Positions 45,920-57,148 of a DNA stretch of 64,000 nucleotides are shown piece by piece. Position 1 is the stretch's first letter; every line of letters starts with the position of its first letter. Origin of the DNA: Anthonomus grandis grandis (Eukaryota > Arthropoda > Insecta > Coleoptera > Curculionidae); assembly GCF_022605725.1 (NCBI RefSeq), contig NC_065553.1, forward strand, positions 1 through 64,000. The letters are read 5' to 3'. Both the position numbers and the translations under genes were made by a program. A model generated the notes under the pieces. It was not told the origin of the DNA, did no database searches, and saw only the letters and a program-made list of their open reading frames with translations.

Positions 45920-48185
45920 ACAAAATTAATGCAATATATTTAACAAATCCTCTAGTGTATGGTTTGCTATACTAGTGTAAATCTATGTAATTCCAATTCC
46001 AACAGGAGAATAATAGCCAAATACCGAAATACCAGGGATTATTCAGCGTTTAGCATATTTATATTATTTTATGTACATTTAAATAATGGTTTCCCAAAAT
46101 ATAAGATTAGTTATGGGTAAATTCAATATGTACATACGGTTTCAATGATCCCATATATAAAGGCTGCCAAGTTTCACAAATTAAAACTCACTATTTTTGA
46201 TGACTTTGAAGATTTTCTTTGACTACCAATTTTTAATGCTCCCTTAACTAAAACTGAACATACACTTCAATAAATAGGTCTAGACTTTTTAAAGTGATTT
46301 GCTAACATTGCACACGCTAAATTTACACACGGTGAAACTCGCTATAAAATCAAGATTAAAATATGCCAATCTTATAAAAAATCTGCTGATTAAATAAAAA
46401 CGCCACAGCATGCATAAAAAGCAGCAAAACAATCCTTTGAGGACAGAAAGATCACAAATGAATGTGATTGCATCATCAGGTATCATAGAGAATTACCAGT
46501 TGTTATTTAATCCAAACATATGAGTACTATAAAATTTTATCTATAGGTAATGAATTCTATCTATAGGTACTTTTCTTCTTTTGACTATAAGTACAGTTTT
46601 ATTGAGAATCGTCTGGTTCTGATGCCGTTTATCAGTCGTTGGGAGGTCTGTGATGTATTATTGATTGTAGCTTTCTTTTAACTTGTATAACATTTAATAT
46701 TTTATATCAGGGTCTTACACTTTCAATGCTCCTTTTCATAAAACATTCTATGAAATCATAAGTATCCTAATATTGAAATTATAATTTCACTATCAATCAG
46801 GTGAAAAGATCTCTTGCTCTGTGATGTTATTAACTTGGTAATTGTGTTTTTATAATATGATTTTATACGTTTTCTTATTGTTAGTGTTCTCTTATTTTGA
46901 ATTTAGTACTTTATTATATATAATTTACCATATACTGTGTTTATAATCTTGCGAGTTTGTAATATTTAATGAGGTTTTCCCCTATAGTTAAGAAATAAAT
47001 AAATGATACTAAAGATGATGGATGTGTTTTTTTCAATTTGATAAACTGTGTTGGAAAAATAAAACTTCATTAACATTTTGAAATCATATTTTAAAATTAA
47101 ACAAGGAAATAAGGAATTAAATAAAATTAAACAGAAAAATAATATTTTTAATGTCATTTCGGAAAAATCTATTTAGTGTGCATGAATATTTGTAAAATAG
47201 TTTTAAAAAAATTAATCCTTAATTAATTTAAATTAAGGTTAATGCTATCTCTCTTGTATGGTTTATTAACCAGTTTCTATTTCCAGTACATAAACCCGAT
47301 CATTAAAACATTGCACTTTCATTTACCGAATGGCTGCTTTAAAAGTCTCGTAATTTAATCTAAAAGCGTTATGTCAAAGTGCTATTTTTACACTACAATG
47401 TATCTAAGCCAGGCCGTGCCTAAAATACCGACTTTTTTTTCTACTTTTCAACTAAATCACGTTAAAACATTAAATAAACATTTTAACTTTTTTATCCCGA
47501 ACGTCGAAATGGACTTGCCGAATTAGTTAATTATTATTTTTCACCCAGGTAACACAAATATTTAAGTTTTCCCAATCGTTGGCAATGAAAAATTCGATTT
47601 ATTTTCAATGGCTCGTATTTTTTAAATATTAGGGTGTATAAATGAGTTGTTTATGTCGAAAACTTCAAACCTGCATTTTATTTGATTATAAACTGAGAAA
47701 TTTTATATATTATATGAGCAGGAAGCAGTTATTATATTTTAAATAATTTAATAACTGACGTTATATTGAAATGTCGAAGAACTATCCCCTCTTAAATGAC
47801 TGAAATGGAGATACAAATTTCAGTATTAAATTTTCCAATTTTTTTATAAGACAAATCCTATCATTTTCTCTTATTTACTTTTTATTGCAAGTTAACGAAT
47901 TGATTTTCGCACGCAAAACCTACTTCTAAAACCTAATTCTGAGTTCATAGTTGGCATTGCTCAATTTGGAGTGTCTGAGATAGCCAGAGGTGAATTGGTC
48001 TGAATCAGCTCAGATAATTTGGGTAATAAATGAACTGTATAATAAATTATGGTGAAAAGAATGTTAAATAAATTATGTTAAAAAAGCGACCAGTGAATCA
48101 AATAAAACTATAACCACTATATTTGTACATAAAATAGTCTTTTAAATTTAATGTACATTTCTTAACCATTGATTTTTAGTTTTTT
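45920..48185. other. No gene seen
   Basis: AT-rich sequence upstream of the GPCR exons, presumably intron. TGATGATGCAATCACATTC on the minus strand near 46475 precedes a small dyad (ATCACA/TGTGAT) but lacks a hammerhead core 2. Confidence 0.5.
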
Positions 48186-48189
48186 GCAG

Positions 48190-48274
48190 GCCTATATTAG
48201 GGCGTCGCGTGACTTCAAGATGAATTCCTCAATCAGTAACATCTTTCCATCGCAGGAATCCATAACCACCACAA
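48190..48274 (+). CDS. GPCR gene, first coding exon
   Basis: Acceptor TTTTTGCAG ends at 48189. The exon holds 30 bases of 5' UTR, then ATG at 48220 and 18 codons plus one base (MNSSISNIFPSQESITTT), and ends at a GTAAGT donor at 48275. The peptide is Ser/Thr/Asn-rich, as in extracellular GPCR N-termini, with NSS as a possible glycosylation site. The intron to the next exon is 132 bp and the phase matches exactly. Because there is UTR 5' of the ATG and an acceptor before it, at least one untranslated exon lies upstream. Confidence 0.85.
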
Positions 48275-48406
48275 GTAAGTTGTGATAACTAATTTAAATA
48301 TAAGTAAGTTAAATTTAAAACTTCTTAATTTATTTATTTTGCCATATTAGTTGGGTCAGTAAGGAAATTTGGTTTTATACAACTAGTTCATACATTTACT
48401 TTTTAG

Positions 48407-48739
48407 TTCCAGATTCATGGGATACCTATAGCGACTCCTCACAACAAGAAAACGCAACCTGCGACCCGATCACCTCCGCCCAAACCGAAATCTACTACGG
48501 AATCCTCCCGATTCTCCTGATCAGCTGTTTCCTTGCCATGATCGTCAACGTCATCGTGATCGTCAGCGCTTGCTGGATCAGATCCCCTATGACTCCCAAT
48601 TTGAAGATCAGTCTTAGTCTGGCCACCGCAGATGCCACCAGTTCCACTATGTACGGACTATTGGTGCTTATCGAGGATTACAATTTCAATGTGGGTATTA
48701 TGCCTTTGGCTATTGAGTTGCTGAGGTTAAGCGGGATTA
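48407..48739 (+). CDS. Rhodopsin-like GPCR exon (N-tail, TM1, TM2)
   Basis: Acceptor TTTTTAG ends at 48406. The 333-base exon is open throughout and ends at A|GTAAGT (48740). It encodes IPDSWDTYSDSSQQENATC (NAT glycosylation sequon), then TM1 (YYGILPILLISCFLAMIVNV, with Asn in the conserved 1.50 position). A short loop, SACWIRSPMTPNL, leads to TM2 with SLSLATADATSS, where the Asp fits D2.50 of class A receptors, and on to an extracellular stretch at ELLRLSGI. Codon use and GC content differ sharply from the surrounding DNA, as expected of a conserved host exon. The subfamily and ligand are not recognised. TM3 to TM7 must lie on later exons that I could not find before 64000. Confidence 0.88.
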
Positions 48740-48784
48740 GTAAGTATTAGTTAATTTAAGATAGATAGGCATTAAAATGGCGCA

Positions 48785-49390
48785 ATAAAAAAAAACAAAA
48801 AATTAGACATATTATAGACTTACGACCAAGAAGAATATAAGTTCAAATCATTTAATTCCATCGATATAATAAAAATGTATAGGAATTGTCAATAAAAAAG
48901 TACAATGCTAACAAAAATAGTATAAAATTACAAAAATATGAAAGGAAACAATTTAACTAAATTTGGTCAATAAAGAACTCTATCAACGAGTAAAAAGGAC
49001 AGTCATCTAACATGGTCCTAAGAGCTTTCTTAAAAGTTAAAAAAGTCTTAGCTCTATTTATTCTACATAGGAGAGGATTAAAAATGTTGAGAGATATAAT
49101 CGTTCGAAATATATATATCATCTAGATAGATATAATCGATTGAATATTTGGGTACATATCCCAAATATTCAATCAATGATATAATTTTCGGAGCATGCTG
49201 TACCTGCGACAATCGGGTAAAAAAGATGTATAATTTATCTGCATTTCGAGTTTTATAAAAATTAAGATCTCCAGATCTCATGTGGTTGGAAATATTTTTA
49301 TGTACTTGACATGCATACTCCAAGATATAGACGTTAATTATAGTTGGGATTTTTTTTTTTTAAGTATCACGGCAAGTTTCTCTGAAGGAA
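48785..49390 (-). pseudogene. LINE 3' end fragment (RT C-terminus)
   Basis: The minus strand reads MEYACQVHKNIS, RLSQVQHAPKIISL and, nearer the 3' end, LCRINRAKTFLTFKKALRTM followed by LDDCPFYSLIEFF. This is the usual FKK-L--ML---PFYS--EF ending of Jockey-group RT proteins. A 3' UTR follows. Its 3' end, about 40 bases from the GPCR donor, places the insertion in the next intron. Confidence 0.65.
49138..49174. other. Perfect 15-bp hairpin
   Basis: GATTGAATATTTGGG and CCCAAATATTCAATC flank a 7-base loop inside the LINE fragment. Confidence 0.9.
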
Positions 49391-49635
49391 AATCTAAACA
49401 TCGTACGTACAATGCGCTTATGATTTATTAGCACTCTCCTAATACTGGATACTGACTACTGATAAGTTACCTGATCGATTATAAAAGGTTTGAGTTTCTT
49501 CGATAAAGGTACTTTATACATACAGTGCATTCACGATGAAAGAAACAAATTCGTTTCAGGTATTTTTCCTTCTTTTATTTTTTGGACACATCGATTAGTA
49601 TTGTCACTTGCGCGTGTTTTGGAATACACAATTGT

Positions 49636-49702
49636 CATAGAGGGTGCCTCAAGTAGAAACTATGGCATCAGCAAAATTTTTTTTTAACAGAACACCCTAT
49701 AT
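49636..49702 (+). mobile_element. Minimal mariner-type element remnant
   Basis: AGGGTGCCTCAAGTAGAAAC at the left and AACACCCTATAT at the right lie about 65 bp apart. The internal TATGGCATCA matches the terminal repeat of the neighbouring element at 49874-50587. It is probably a deletion derivative keeping only terminal sequence. Confidence 0.5.
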
Positions 49703-49873
49703 ATGTGTTACAATTCTATGATCTATTCTGAATAATTCTTCTATAGCAAATCGTAAGTCAATGGTTCCTCAAATATAACGTAACAGACTAAAGAAACATA
49801 TGAAATTAATTTGTTGTTCATTTGATTCAATGGGAACCATTGAATGGACAACAATGCAAAGCATATTTTGGTT

Positions 49874-50587
49874 ACAGGGTGTCTCAAGTAAAAACTATGA
49901 CGCCAACATTATTAGACCTTATTATTAAACCGTGTTTTTTCGTAGAAACATTAAACGGAGAGCGCTACTTAATCTTTCTACAGTTTAAACTTATCTTTGC
50001 TTTAGTTGTTTTATTCGCTGATCTATAAGAGGCCGACATACCTAGTAATTAGATATATGGTTTCAATAAGACCGGGCACGCCCTCACTTTACCATTGCCG
50101 TTCAACAATTTCTTGATGCAACAGATGGATTGGACGAAGAGGGCGGATTGAGTGGCCATCAAGATCACCAGCTATAACCCCATTAGATTTTTTGTTGTGG
50201 TGCTATTTGAAGTCCAAAGTATAAGACCAAATAATGTTGATGTTTAAAGCAAGGAATTCGACAAGAAAGTAATCGATCCGTAAGTGATTGAAAATGTGCA
50301 ATTCGATGTTATTTACCGACTTTAAAAATGCATTGAAGTAAATAGACAACAAATTGAACATCAATTAAAATAAATATTGTATAAGTAAAATTTTTTAATA
50401 TTGTATTCGTTAGTCTATTATGTCAAATTTGTCAAACCGCTAACTTTAGACATATGGTATGCTATGCAAAAAGTATTCCGAATATATCGTAGAATTTTAA
50501 AATGTCATGATACATAGGGTATTCCATTTAAAAAAATTACCGTAAAAAAATATGTTGACGCCATAGTTTCTTCTTGAGGTACCCTGT
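49874..50587 (+). mobile_element. Mariner-like element with decayed transposase
   Basis: The terminal repeats pair well: left TACAGGGTGTCTCAAGTAAA plus AACTATGACGCC; right, reverse complement, TACAGGGTACCTCAAGAAGA plus AACTATGGCGTC. Inside, plus-strand frames give CFFVETLNGERYLIFLQ, IYGFNKTGHA (a decayed QQDGAP block) and QQMDWTKRAD. A final frame covers the SPDLTPLDFFLWG region (SYNPIRFFVVV, frame-shifted). The family is the same as at 15.8 and 60.4 kb. About 710 bp survive. Confidence 0.8.
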
Positions 50588-50799
50588 ATAGAAAATTTAT
50601 ATTGCAAAAAACGCGCATGTGAAAATGCTAATCGACGTATCAGAAAATTAAAAGAAGAAAAAATACCTGAATTTTAAATGAATTTGTTCCTTATATCGTA
50701 AATGCACTATATAACGCCTAACGGTCAATTTCAAAAATGACAGCTTGTCAAAAAGCCGAAAATCTGCTTTGCTCTACGTCATTAGTATAGGCCTGCAAA

Positions 50800-51502
50800 T
50801 TTAAGAGTGTGTGAAGGAAAAAATAGAGAAAAGAGTGCAAAGATTTCAAGGGCCTATTGACCAGCCAAAAATAAGAAGTTTTTTTCATAAAAACGTACGT
50901 CCTAACTTGTTTCGTTTTCTAGATACAGAGTGTAAAACCTTTTTAATAATTTTTTTTTTTAATGAAAATCTGCTTTTGTATGTATTTGTTATTTAGGCTA
51001 AGTTAAATTTTGAAAAGAAATTAAATGAATCTCAATAATCGATGCGATTTTATTATTTGTTTTAATAGGGCCAGGCACAGATTCTGATTTTTTTCCTGGA
51101 AACAAAGCTAGATATGAGTAAGGCTCAGGAGGTAAGAAAGTTACTTATTGACCGCTTTATCTAAAAAAAAATAAATTGTCAAAAAAGCGGTCGCGTACCA
51201 TAATTTTACCTATAAGTATCAAGTAGGTAGCCCCCTGAAACGCCACTGGAATTAATAAATGTATTTTATTCTCACCAAAGGAGAGCCTTTATGGCGATAA
51301 ATAAGCATACCAAATTTTATTCTAATCGGCTGAAAGGGTTTTGAATAATTGATAAAAAACTGATTTTATTAAAAAAACTTTTACACTCTGTATCTAGAAA
51401 ACGAAGCAAGTTAGGACATATGTTTATATGAAAAAAAGTTCTTATTTTTTGGCTGGTAAATACGCCCTTGAAATCTTTTCACTCAATTTTAAATCACCCT
51501 GT
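50800..51502. mobile_element. Fold-back element with arms of about 170 bp
   Basis: The left arm (about 50820-50990) carries AGATTTCAAGGGC, CCAGCCAAAAATAAGAAGTT, GTCCTAACTTG and CTAGATACAGAGTGTAAAAC. The same order appears in reverse complement at 51350-51480. The right end closes with ATCACCCTGTATA. The spacer is about 360 bp of non-coding sequence. Confidence 0.8.
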
Positions 51503-52095
51503 ATAACTTATCCAGCAGACGTCAATATGTGAAGGCCTACAGATCTAACTAATCGAAAACCACGCATATTAAATAGGTAATCTAATATAAAGTGCGTCTC
51601 TTGGAACAAATTGACTAAATCAAAGGCATTTTTTTTGCGAAAATATGCTCGGACACGTCAATAAGTATTATAAATTGCCTTTATTTAAATAAAAAAAATT
51701 CTATACAGGGTTTCTCAAATATGAGGTACGACTCAACAATCCCATTTTTTGAATGGCTATTATTAAAGGGTTTAACAAAAAAATTTAAACATAAATATTT
51801 TCTACTCCATGCCTTTTAAAAGATATTTAACAAATATTATCTAATTCAAAAAATTAATTCAATTCAATGGACTTTCTTTAATAAATAAATAGTCAAATAT
51901 TTCCAACAGGTAAGCCACACAATTACAGGAAATATTATCTCAAATCTTAATGTAGAAAAAAATGGTACAAAAAATAATTTAACAAAATTACTTAATACAT
52001 CATAAGCCTAACCTAAACTTTAAAATAAGTAAGCAATAGAAAGACAGTAATAGATCAATTAACCTTGCTAATTGGTTTCAAAGAATCATAAAAAA
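51503..52095. other. No gene seen
   Basis: AT-rich. A TACAGGGTTTCTCAAATATG end at about 51707 resembles mariner-type termini. Confidence 0.5.
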
Positions 52096-52099
52096 CATC

Positions 52100-54120
52100 A
52101 TAAAACAAATAACAGATATAATTTATTAGTTCTAGAACGTTGACAATAAAAAGTTAAGGAACATCTTGCATTTAACCTGGGAATTATGTACCTAATTTGA
52201 TTTAGTAACTCGGTACAATCAATTTTATTATCTAAGAGTTTGAATAAAAAGGTAATTCTTAATCTATGTCTTCTGGTTTGCAAGGATACCATTCCAAGCC
52301 TATTTAATAAAAAATCATTGTCTAGTCGTCTAGACCTCTAGCAGGGTAAATACTATCTTCCTTAAAAGTTAAATATTTCAATATATGCGTGGCACAAACT
52401 CAAGCTTTATAATATCGACCTGGTAAATTATATACCAAATGAGACAACCATATTCCATTTTAGATCTAACAAAACTAAAGTGCAGAATTTTTAATGTGTT
52501 AGGGTTATAAAAATTCTTGCTATTGCAAATAATAAATTTTAAAGATTTAGAGGCAGCTGAAACGACATTATTTAGATGAGTCTTGAAGTTAAAGCTAATG
52601 ATCAAAAGTAATCCCCAAGTCATCAATATTACTACATCTTCTTAAAATATTATTATTAATTGCATAATCAAATATTATTGGATTCTGTTTTCGAGAATAG
52701 GTTCAAATAAAGCATTTAGACTTATTTAAGTACAACTTGTTTGGTTTACACCATATAGTAGTTTTGTTTATTTAATCTTGCAAATCAATACAATCGTGGA
52801 TAGTAATAATATTTATAAAAAGTTTAAGGTAATCCGCAAATTCTGTCTCTCGGGAATTTAATAAGTTTAGTAAGGTCATCAATACATATCAGAAAAAAAG
52901 GGGACCTAAACTAGATCCCTGTAGGACACCTGAGGAAACCGCGTAACTATGAGAACAGAAACCCTCAACTTTGACAAATTGATGGCGGCTAGTTAGATAA
53001 GATTGTACAAGAGCGTATGCGAAAATCCCCAGGCATTAATTTTAAAAAGAAAAGTTTTATGGTCTAATTTATCAAATGCCTTCTGAAAGTCCACATAGGC
53101 TACTTCAACCTGGACAAACTGACCCAGCGTAATACGGATACTCTGGGAAAAACAAGTCAAGTTTGTATCACAAGACTTTCTCTGCATAAATCCATGCTGA
53201 TGATATAAAGCTTTTAGTATGTGAATAGATTTAATTGAAAATGCACGATTTAAAAATCTTAGAAAAGTTGCATAAAATCAAAATAGGCCTATAATTACGC
53301 AGCTCCATTGGATCGCCTTTTTTAAAAAGCAGGTATGACTGGTGGTTTTCCAACAACTTGGAAAAATACCAGTTTCAATATATTTGTTAAATATTAAAAG
53401 TAGTGGCTTGGAAAAAACACGTATGCAATCCTTTACAACGAAGCTTGGGATGGAGTCAATACCTGTAGTTAATTTGTTTTTTAATTTTGTTGCAGCTAAA
53501 AAAATATCATACTCCCCTGTCCCATTTAATTTGGTAAAACATATTTCCAGAGAAACAGAATCAACATCGACGGAGTTAGATTCTGCATCAACACTTTGAA
53601 AAAATGTTGAAAATGCCTCAGCAATAGCTTTAGACGATGAAAATTCTCAATCCCATTTTTTAAATTACCAGGTATTCGGAATTTTCCCTTTTTCATCCGT
53701 ATAAATGATCAAAACTGTGAGCTGTCATTATGCAAATCATTTTCGACTTTTTGAATAAATCCTTGATACGAAAAATTTATATGATTCTTAAGTATTGTTC
53801 TATAGACTTTAAAATTATTGTAATCATAATTTGAACCATACTTTTTATATCTTCAAAAAATTGCTTACTTTTTTCTAATTAATGCAATAATATCCGATGT
53901 ATACCATTCAGGATTTTTTTCCTGTCAATTTTAAATGAAACTATGCTCAAAAAAATACTGTTTAAAAGATCGTAAAGGATATCGCAAGCTTGATTATGTG
54001 ATAGTGCATCATATACTGGTGAAAAGTCAGCATTAAGTATTGCGTTATAATGAGTTGGAAAATTAGCCTTTCGAAAATTAAATGCCTTAGGTCCATTAAA
54101 TGCTTGGAATATCATGTGTA
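52100..54120 (-). pseudogene. LINE D: degenerate RT of a distinct family
   Basis: The minus strand, from 54115 downward, reads APKAFNFRKANFPTHY-like upstream sequence in an open stretch to 53879. RT blocks follow: VEVAYVDFQKAFDKLDH (motif A, catalytic Asp kept, 53187-52993), YLTSRHQFVKVEGF, SSGVLQGSSLGPLFFLI (motif B with P to L), and RETEFADYLKLF where the catalytic FADD is FADY. The C-terminal part has LKILHFSFVRSKMEYGCLIW. Stops and shifts are frequent. The sequence differs from LINE A/B and from LINE C. Confidence 0.8.
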
Positions 54121-54850
54121 ATAGTACCTGACATTGACAAGTAATAACTAATAAGATCTTTGAATGGACCTAAAATACCTTGCTAGTTTTGGTATCACAC
54201 ATAGAAACAATATGTGATTTGGTTTACCAATCTTTATATTTAATGGAAGTAAATGAGTAACTACCCAATACAATACAAACATTTTCATGAATTTTTATTT
54301 AATTACTATTAAGATCTAAAATACTATCATTCATTACAACATCTTGCTATCACAACTGGCCTTTTATTTACTTCACTTTTTGAAAACGTTCTCAGAATTT
54401 TTAGGTCCCAAGGTTAAAAGCAAATCATTTATAAATGAATCATAAAGTTCTGCTTTTATGAAATTATCATTAACATTAAGTGGTTTCTCAATATACCTTG
54501 CACTAGGTTTGAAATGCAAAAAAATGTGTTTTAATGTAGCAAAATTTTTTTAGTCATTTTGGCAATAATTGTCACCTATTAAGTTATGTTCTTGTAAATT
54601 AATCCTATTTTTCTTGAACATACTTGAAAAATCGTCAAGAGCTAGGATTTGAATGTTCTGGATTACATCTTCTATTTTCATGGTATCTGTTAAGGTATTT
54701 TATTTTTGCACGTATTTATCTTGGTAAAGTAAATTGCATCTGGATTCTAAGGTTGAAGACCACATATCCTGAATTTGTTGATTTTGGATCACTGGGTAAG
54801 AGTGTGTGTGTGTGTATAATGTGACCCAATTGGTCGTGTTTTAACTTTTT
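54121..54850. other. No gene seen; GT microsatellite
   Basis: AT-rich, with a (GT)7 tract at 54802-54815. The stretch may belong to the element whose end is marked by the hammerhead-like motif that follows. Confidence 0.5.
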
Positions 54851-54936
54851 TAAAGTCTGATGATGCTCTTAGGCACAGATTTACAGAATACTCTGTAAAT
54901 CTGTGTCTTAGGAACGAAGCACGTATTACCACTTTA
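54851..54936 (+). ncRNA. Hammerhead-like motif interrupted by a hairpin
   Basis: An intact CTGATGA core (54857-54863) is preceded by TAAAGT, which can pair with ACTTTA at 54931-54936 as helix I. CGAAGCACGT (54915-54924) resembles core 2 plus the ACGT loop. Between them lies a perfect 14-bp hairpin (CACAGATTTACAGA, 54874-54887, against 54892-54905) flanked by partial direct repeats of TCTTAGG-AC. The cleavage triplet is not clean (ATTACC). The pattern suggests a former ribozyme broken by a local inverted duplication. Confidence 0.35.
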
Positions 54937-55159
54937 TGTATAATCCATTAATAAAATTTTTTGAGACCGAGATTTTGTGCTGTTCTTTTTTTAATATGCA
55001 CGTAGACGCTAAACATATTTTTTTGCTTAACATATAACATATTCAGGATATATTACGATTGTTGTAAATTTATTACACGCTGGAGCTGATTAATTTTAAA
55101 GTTGGGTAAATTGTATAAAATTATGCAAAATTCAAGATGCAGAGCTGGAATGCTATTCC

Positions 55160-55345
55160 ATTCCTATTAAATGAATAATAGTGTCGTCAGCAAAAGGCTC
55201 TATTTTACATTCATTTATAATAATAATGATGGCATTCCCCTGATATTGGTTTATTAGTAACTCCAACACGCTGTTTTTAAACTTGGCTTGTTGCGACCTA
55301 TTTTGTAAATAAGATTTAAACCACATTAAAAATTCGACAAATTAC
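55160..55345 (-). pseudogene. Short RT relic with intact FADD box
   Basis: The minus strand reads MWFKSYLQNRSQQAKFKNSV, then, across a deletion of the GVPQGSxLGP region, NECKIEPFADDTIIHLIG. This is two RT blocks of a Jockey-group LINE fused by an internal loss. Neither end is preserved. Confidence 0.75.
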
Positions 55346-55349
55346 GGCT

Positions 55350-56325
55350 GTGGACATCAACCGGAAAGCCATTCCAAAAGAATTACTCCCAAACAGCACA
55401 GACACGTACTAAAGACGTATTTTGTACGCACGAGAGATAAGAAGCATACTCGCTATAAACATTGTTAGTTTTCACTTTCTGTTTCCTACCAGTTAAATAA
55501 TTTTTAATTAAAAGCAGTGGCCCTCCTGGTTCTTCTTACACCAACTTTTTTTAAAACGATTTTGTAAATATTTAGAGAATAATGGTATGGTCATTTCGAA
55601 AATGTCCTATAATAATACTTTTTTTTGTTACTTTTACGTCAAACAAATCCTAATGTTAAAATCAACCTTTGCCCACAATTTTAACCCCAATAAAGCACAC
55701 ACTAAATGTCCGAAGTTTCCCGCTTTAATAGTGCATCCCCGGCAAACAAACAAAATAAAACTGAAACAAAATAAATTCCATCCGAGGGTTTATTACCGGG
55801 TTGCACATGCTGCCCCGAAGGTCTGCACACACAATTTATCTGAAAATTGTTTTACGGCGGCGACAAATTGCTCGTCTTAAAGTCAGCAGCTGCTCCTTAA
55901 TAAACTAAAATGTTATTGTGTAAAGTTAATATGAAACTTTTCTTTAAGGTGAGCAGCGAAATTATTAATTAGTATTAATTAATTAGTTTTTGTGACGCTG
56001 GTCTATTCCACCCACTTGGAATTTTAATATTAATTAATTCGTTTACTTAGGTAATTTAATGTTTGTTATCTTTTTTATCACTAAGGCGAGTTTAGATACC
56101 TTTTTTATTGAATAATACGTCGCTAATAAAATAAATGAAAAAGAAATCTTTTACGCTCAATTATTTAAACGAAAGGGGACTTAGGTATTTATGTATGAGG
56201 CAAGGCCTTGCTATAATCAGGAAATATAATACAATCTAAATAAAGATTATCTTTTCTTCTAAAACTTCTTTACGCATGCTTGAGTTGGGGAATAAGCTGG
56301 CGAATGCGTTACGAAAGCGTAGGGG
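55350..56325. other. No gene seen
   Basis: Non-coding. 55660-55900 is less AT-rich and partly open on the plus strand, but the composition does not look like protein. Confidence 0.5.
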
Positions 56326-56330
56326 GGTTT

Positions 56331-56375
56331 ACACGATGCCAGTGACTTGAACAAGTTACTAGAATCCAGTACCAA
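56331..56375 (+). repeat. Harbinger left terminal inverted repeat
   Basis: ACACGATGCCAGTGACTTGA onwards. An inner subterminal block, TTGATCAAGTAACTTGC at about 56430, echoes the terminal sequence. Confidence 0.9.
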
Positions 56376-56506
56376 AAGCAAATGCTTTGGAAGATAGTTC
56401 TTGTCTACATAATGCTAGTCATTTGATCAAGTAACTTGCATAAAATCCATTTTATCAAGTTTTTGTAGTGTAGGTTACAGGCGAGAATTAAAAACGTTAA
56501 ATTTAA

Positions 56507-56983
56507 ATGATGAGTGCGAAGCAGAAGGAATATGTTTTACTTAAAAGAAGCTTAATATTAGGTGTTAAAGTACTGATAGAGGAGTTAATTGACATTGTTC
56601 AGAGTTAATTAACAACAAATCCCAAGAAAAGAATTTGGGTTAGAAAATGGCTGGCAAGGAGAAGCATGCATGGTGCATCTAACATGCTTTTAAAGGAACT
56701 TGCCATCGAAGACGTTCAAGAATACAGAAACTGTATGAGAATGTCTCCTGCTTCCTTTGACGTTCTTCTGAAAAAAATATCGCCAGCTATACAGCGATCT
56801 GACACCACAATGAGAATGGCTTTACCTGCCAGAACAAAATTAGAAATGACTCTGTCATATTTAGCTACTGGAAATAGTTACCGAAATTTACAGCAGCAAT
56901 TCCGTGTTTCCCGGCCTGCAATTTCCAAGTTTATTCCAGAAGTATGCGATGCCATATACGATGCATTGGAGGATTTTATACAG
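56507..56983 (+). pseudogene. Harbinger nuclease, exon 1 (one in-frame stop)
   Basis: The frame starts MMSAKQKEYVLLKRSLIL at 56507 and has a single TAA at 56606-56608. It continues TTNPKKRIWVRKWLARR, ELAIEDVQEYRNCMRMSPAS, RMALPARTKLEMTLSYLATG and then FRVSRPAISKFIPEVCDAIY, the helix-turn-helix-like part of HARBI1-type proteins. It ends DFIQ|GTAAAT at 56983. The phase joins exactly to exon 2. The first stop-free Met is at 56666, so a shortened product is conceivable. The total would be 405 codons, a normal family length. Confidence 0.88.
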
Positions 56984-57148
56984 GTAAATAATATCGTATT
57001 CCTTTTTTTATAAAATTAAAATCATAGTTTTCAACAGTAAAAAAATAATTATTCATATATCATATTATTCAATTAAACGTAAAATAAAAAATTATTCTTT
57101 AAACTGAAATCTAAATATTAAGTATGAATGAAAATAAAGTATATGATT

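Noticed and set aside
46430..46490. Minus-strand CTGATGATGCAATCACATTC as another hammerhead
   Set aside because: A helix II-like dyad follows, but there is no GAAA/AAAA core, GTC triplet or pairing helix I.
55587..55880. Plus-strand open frame of 97 codons
   Set aside because: Low-complexity Lys/Asn/Phe-rich start and no family pattern; more likely chance in a less AT-rich non-coding patch.
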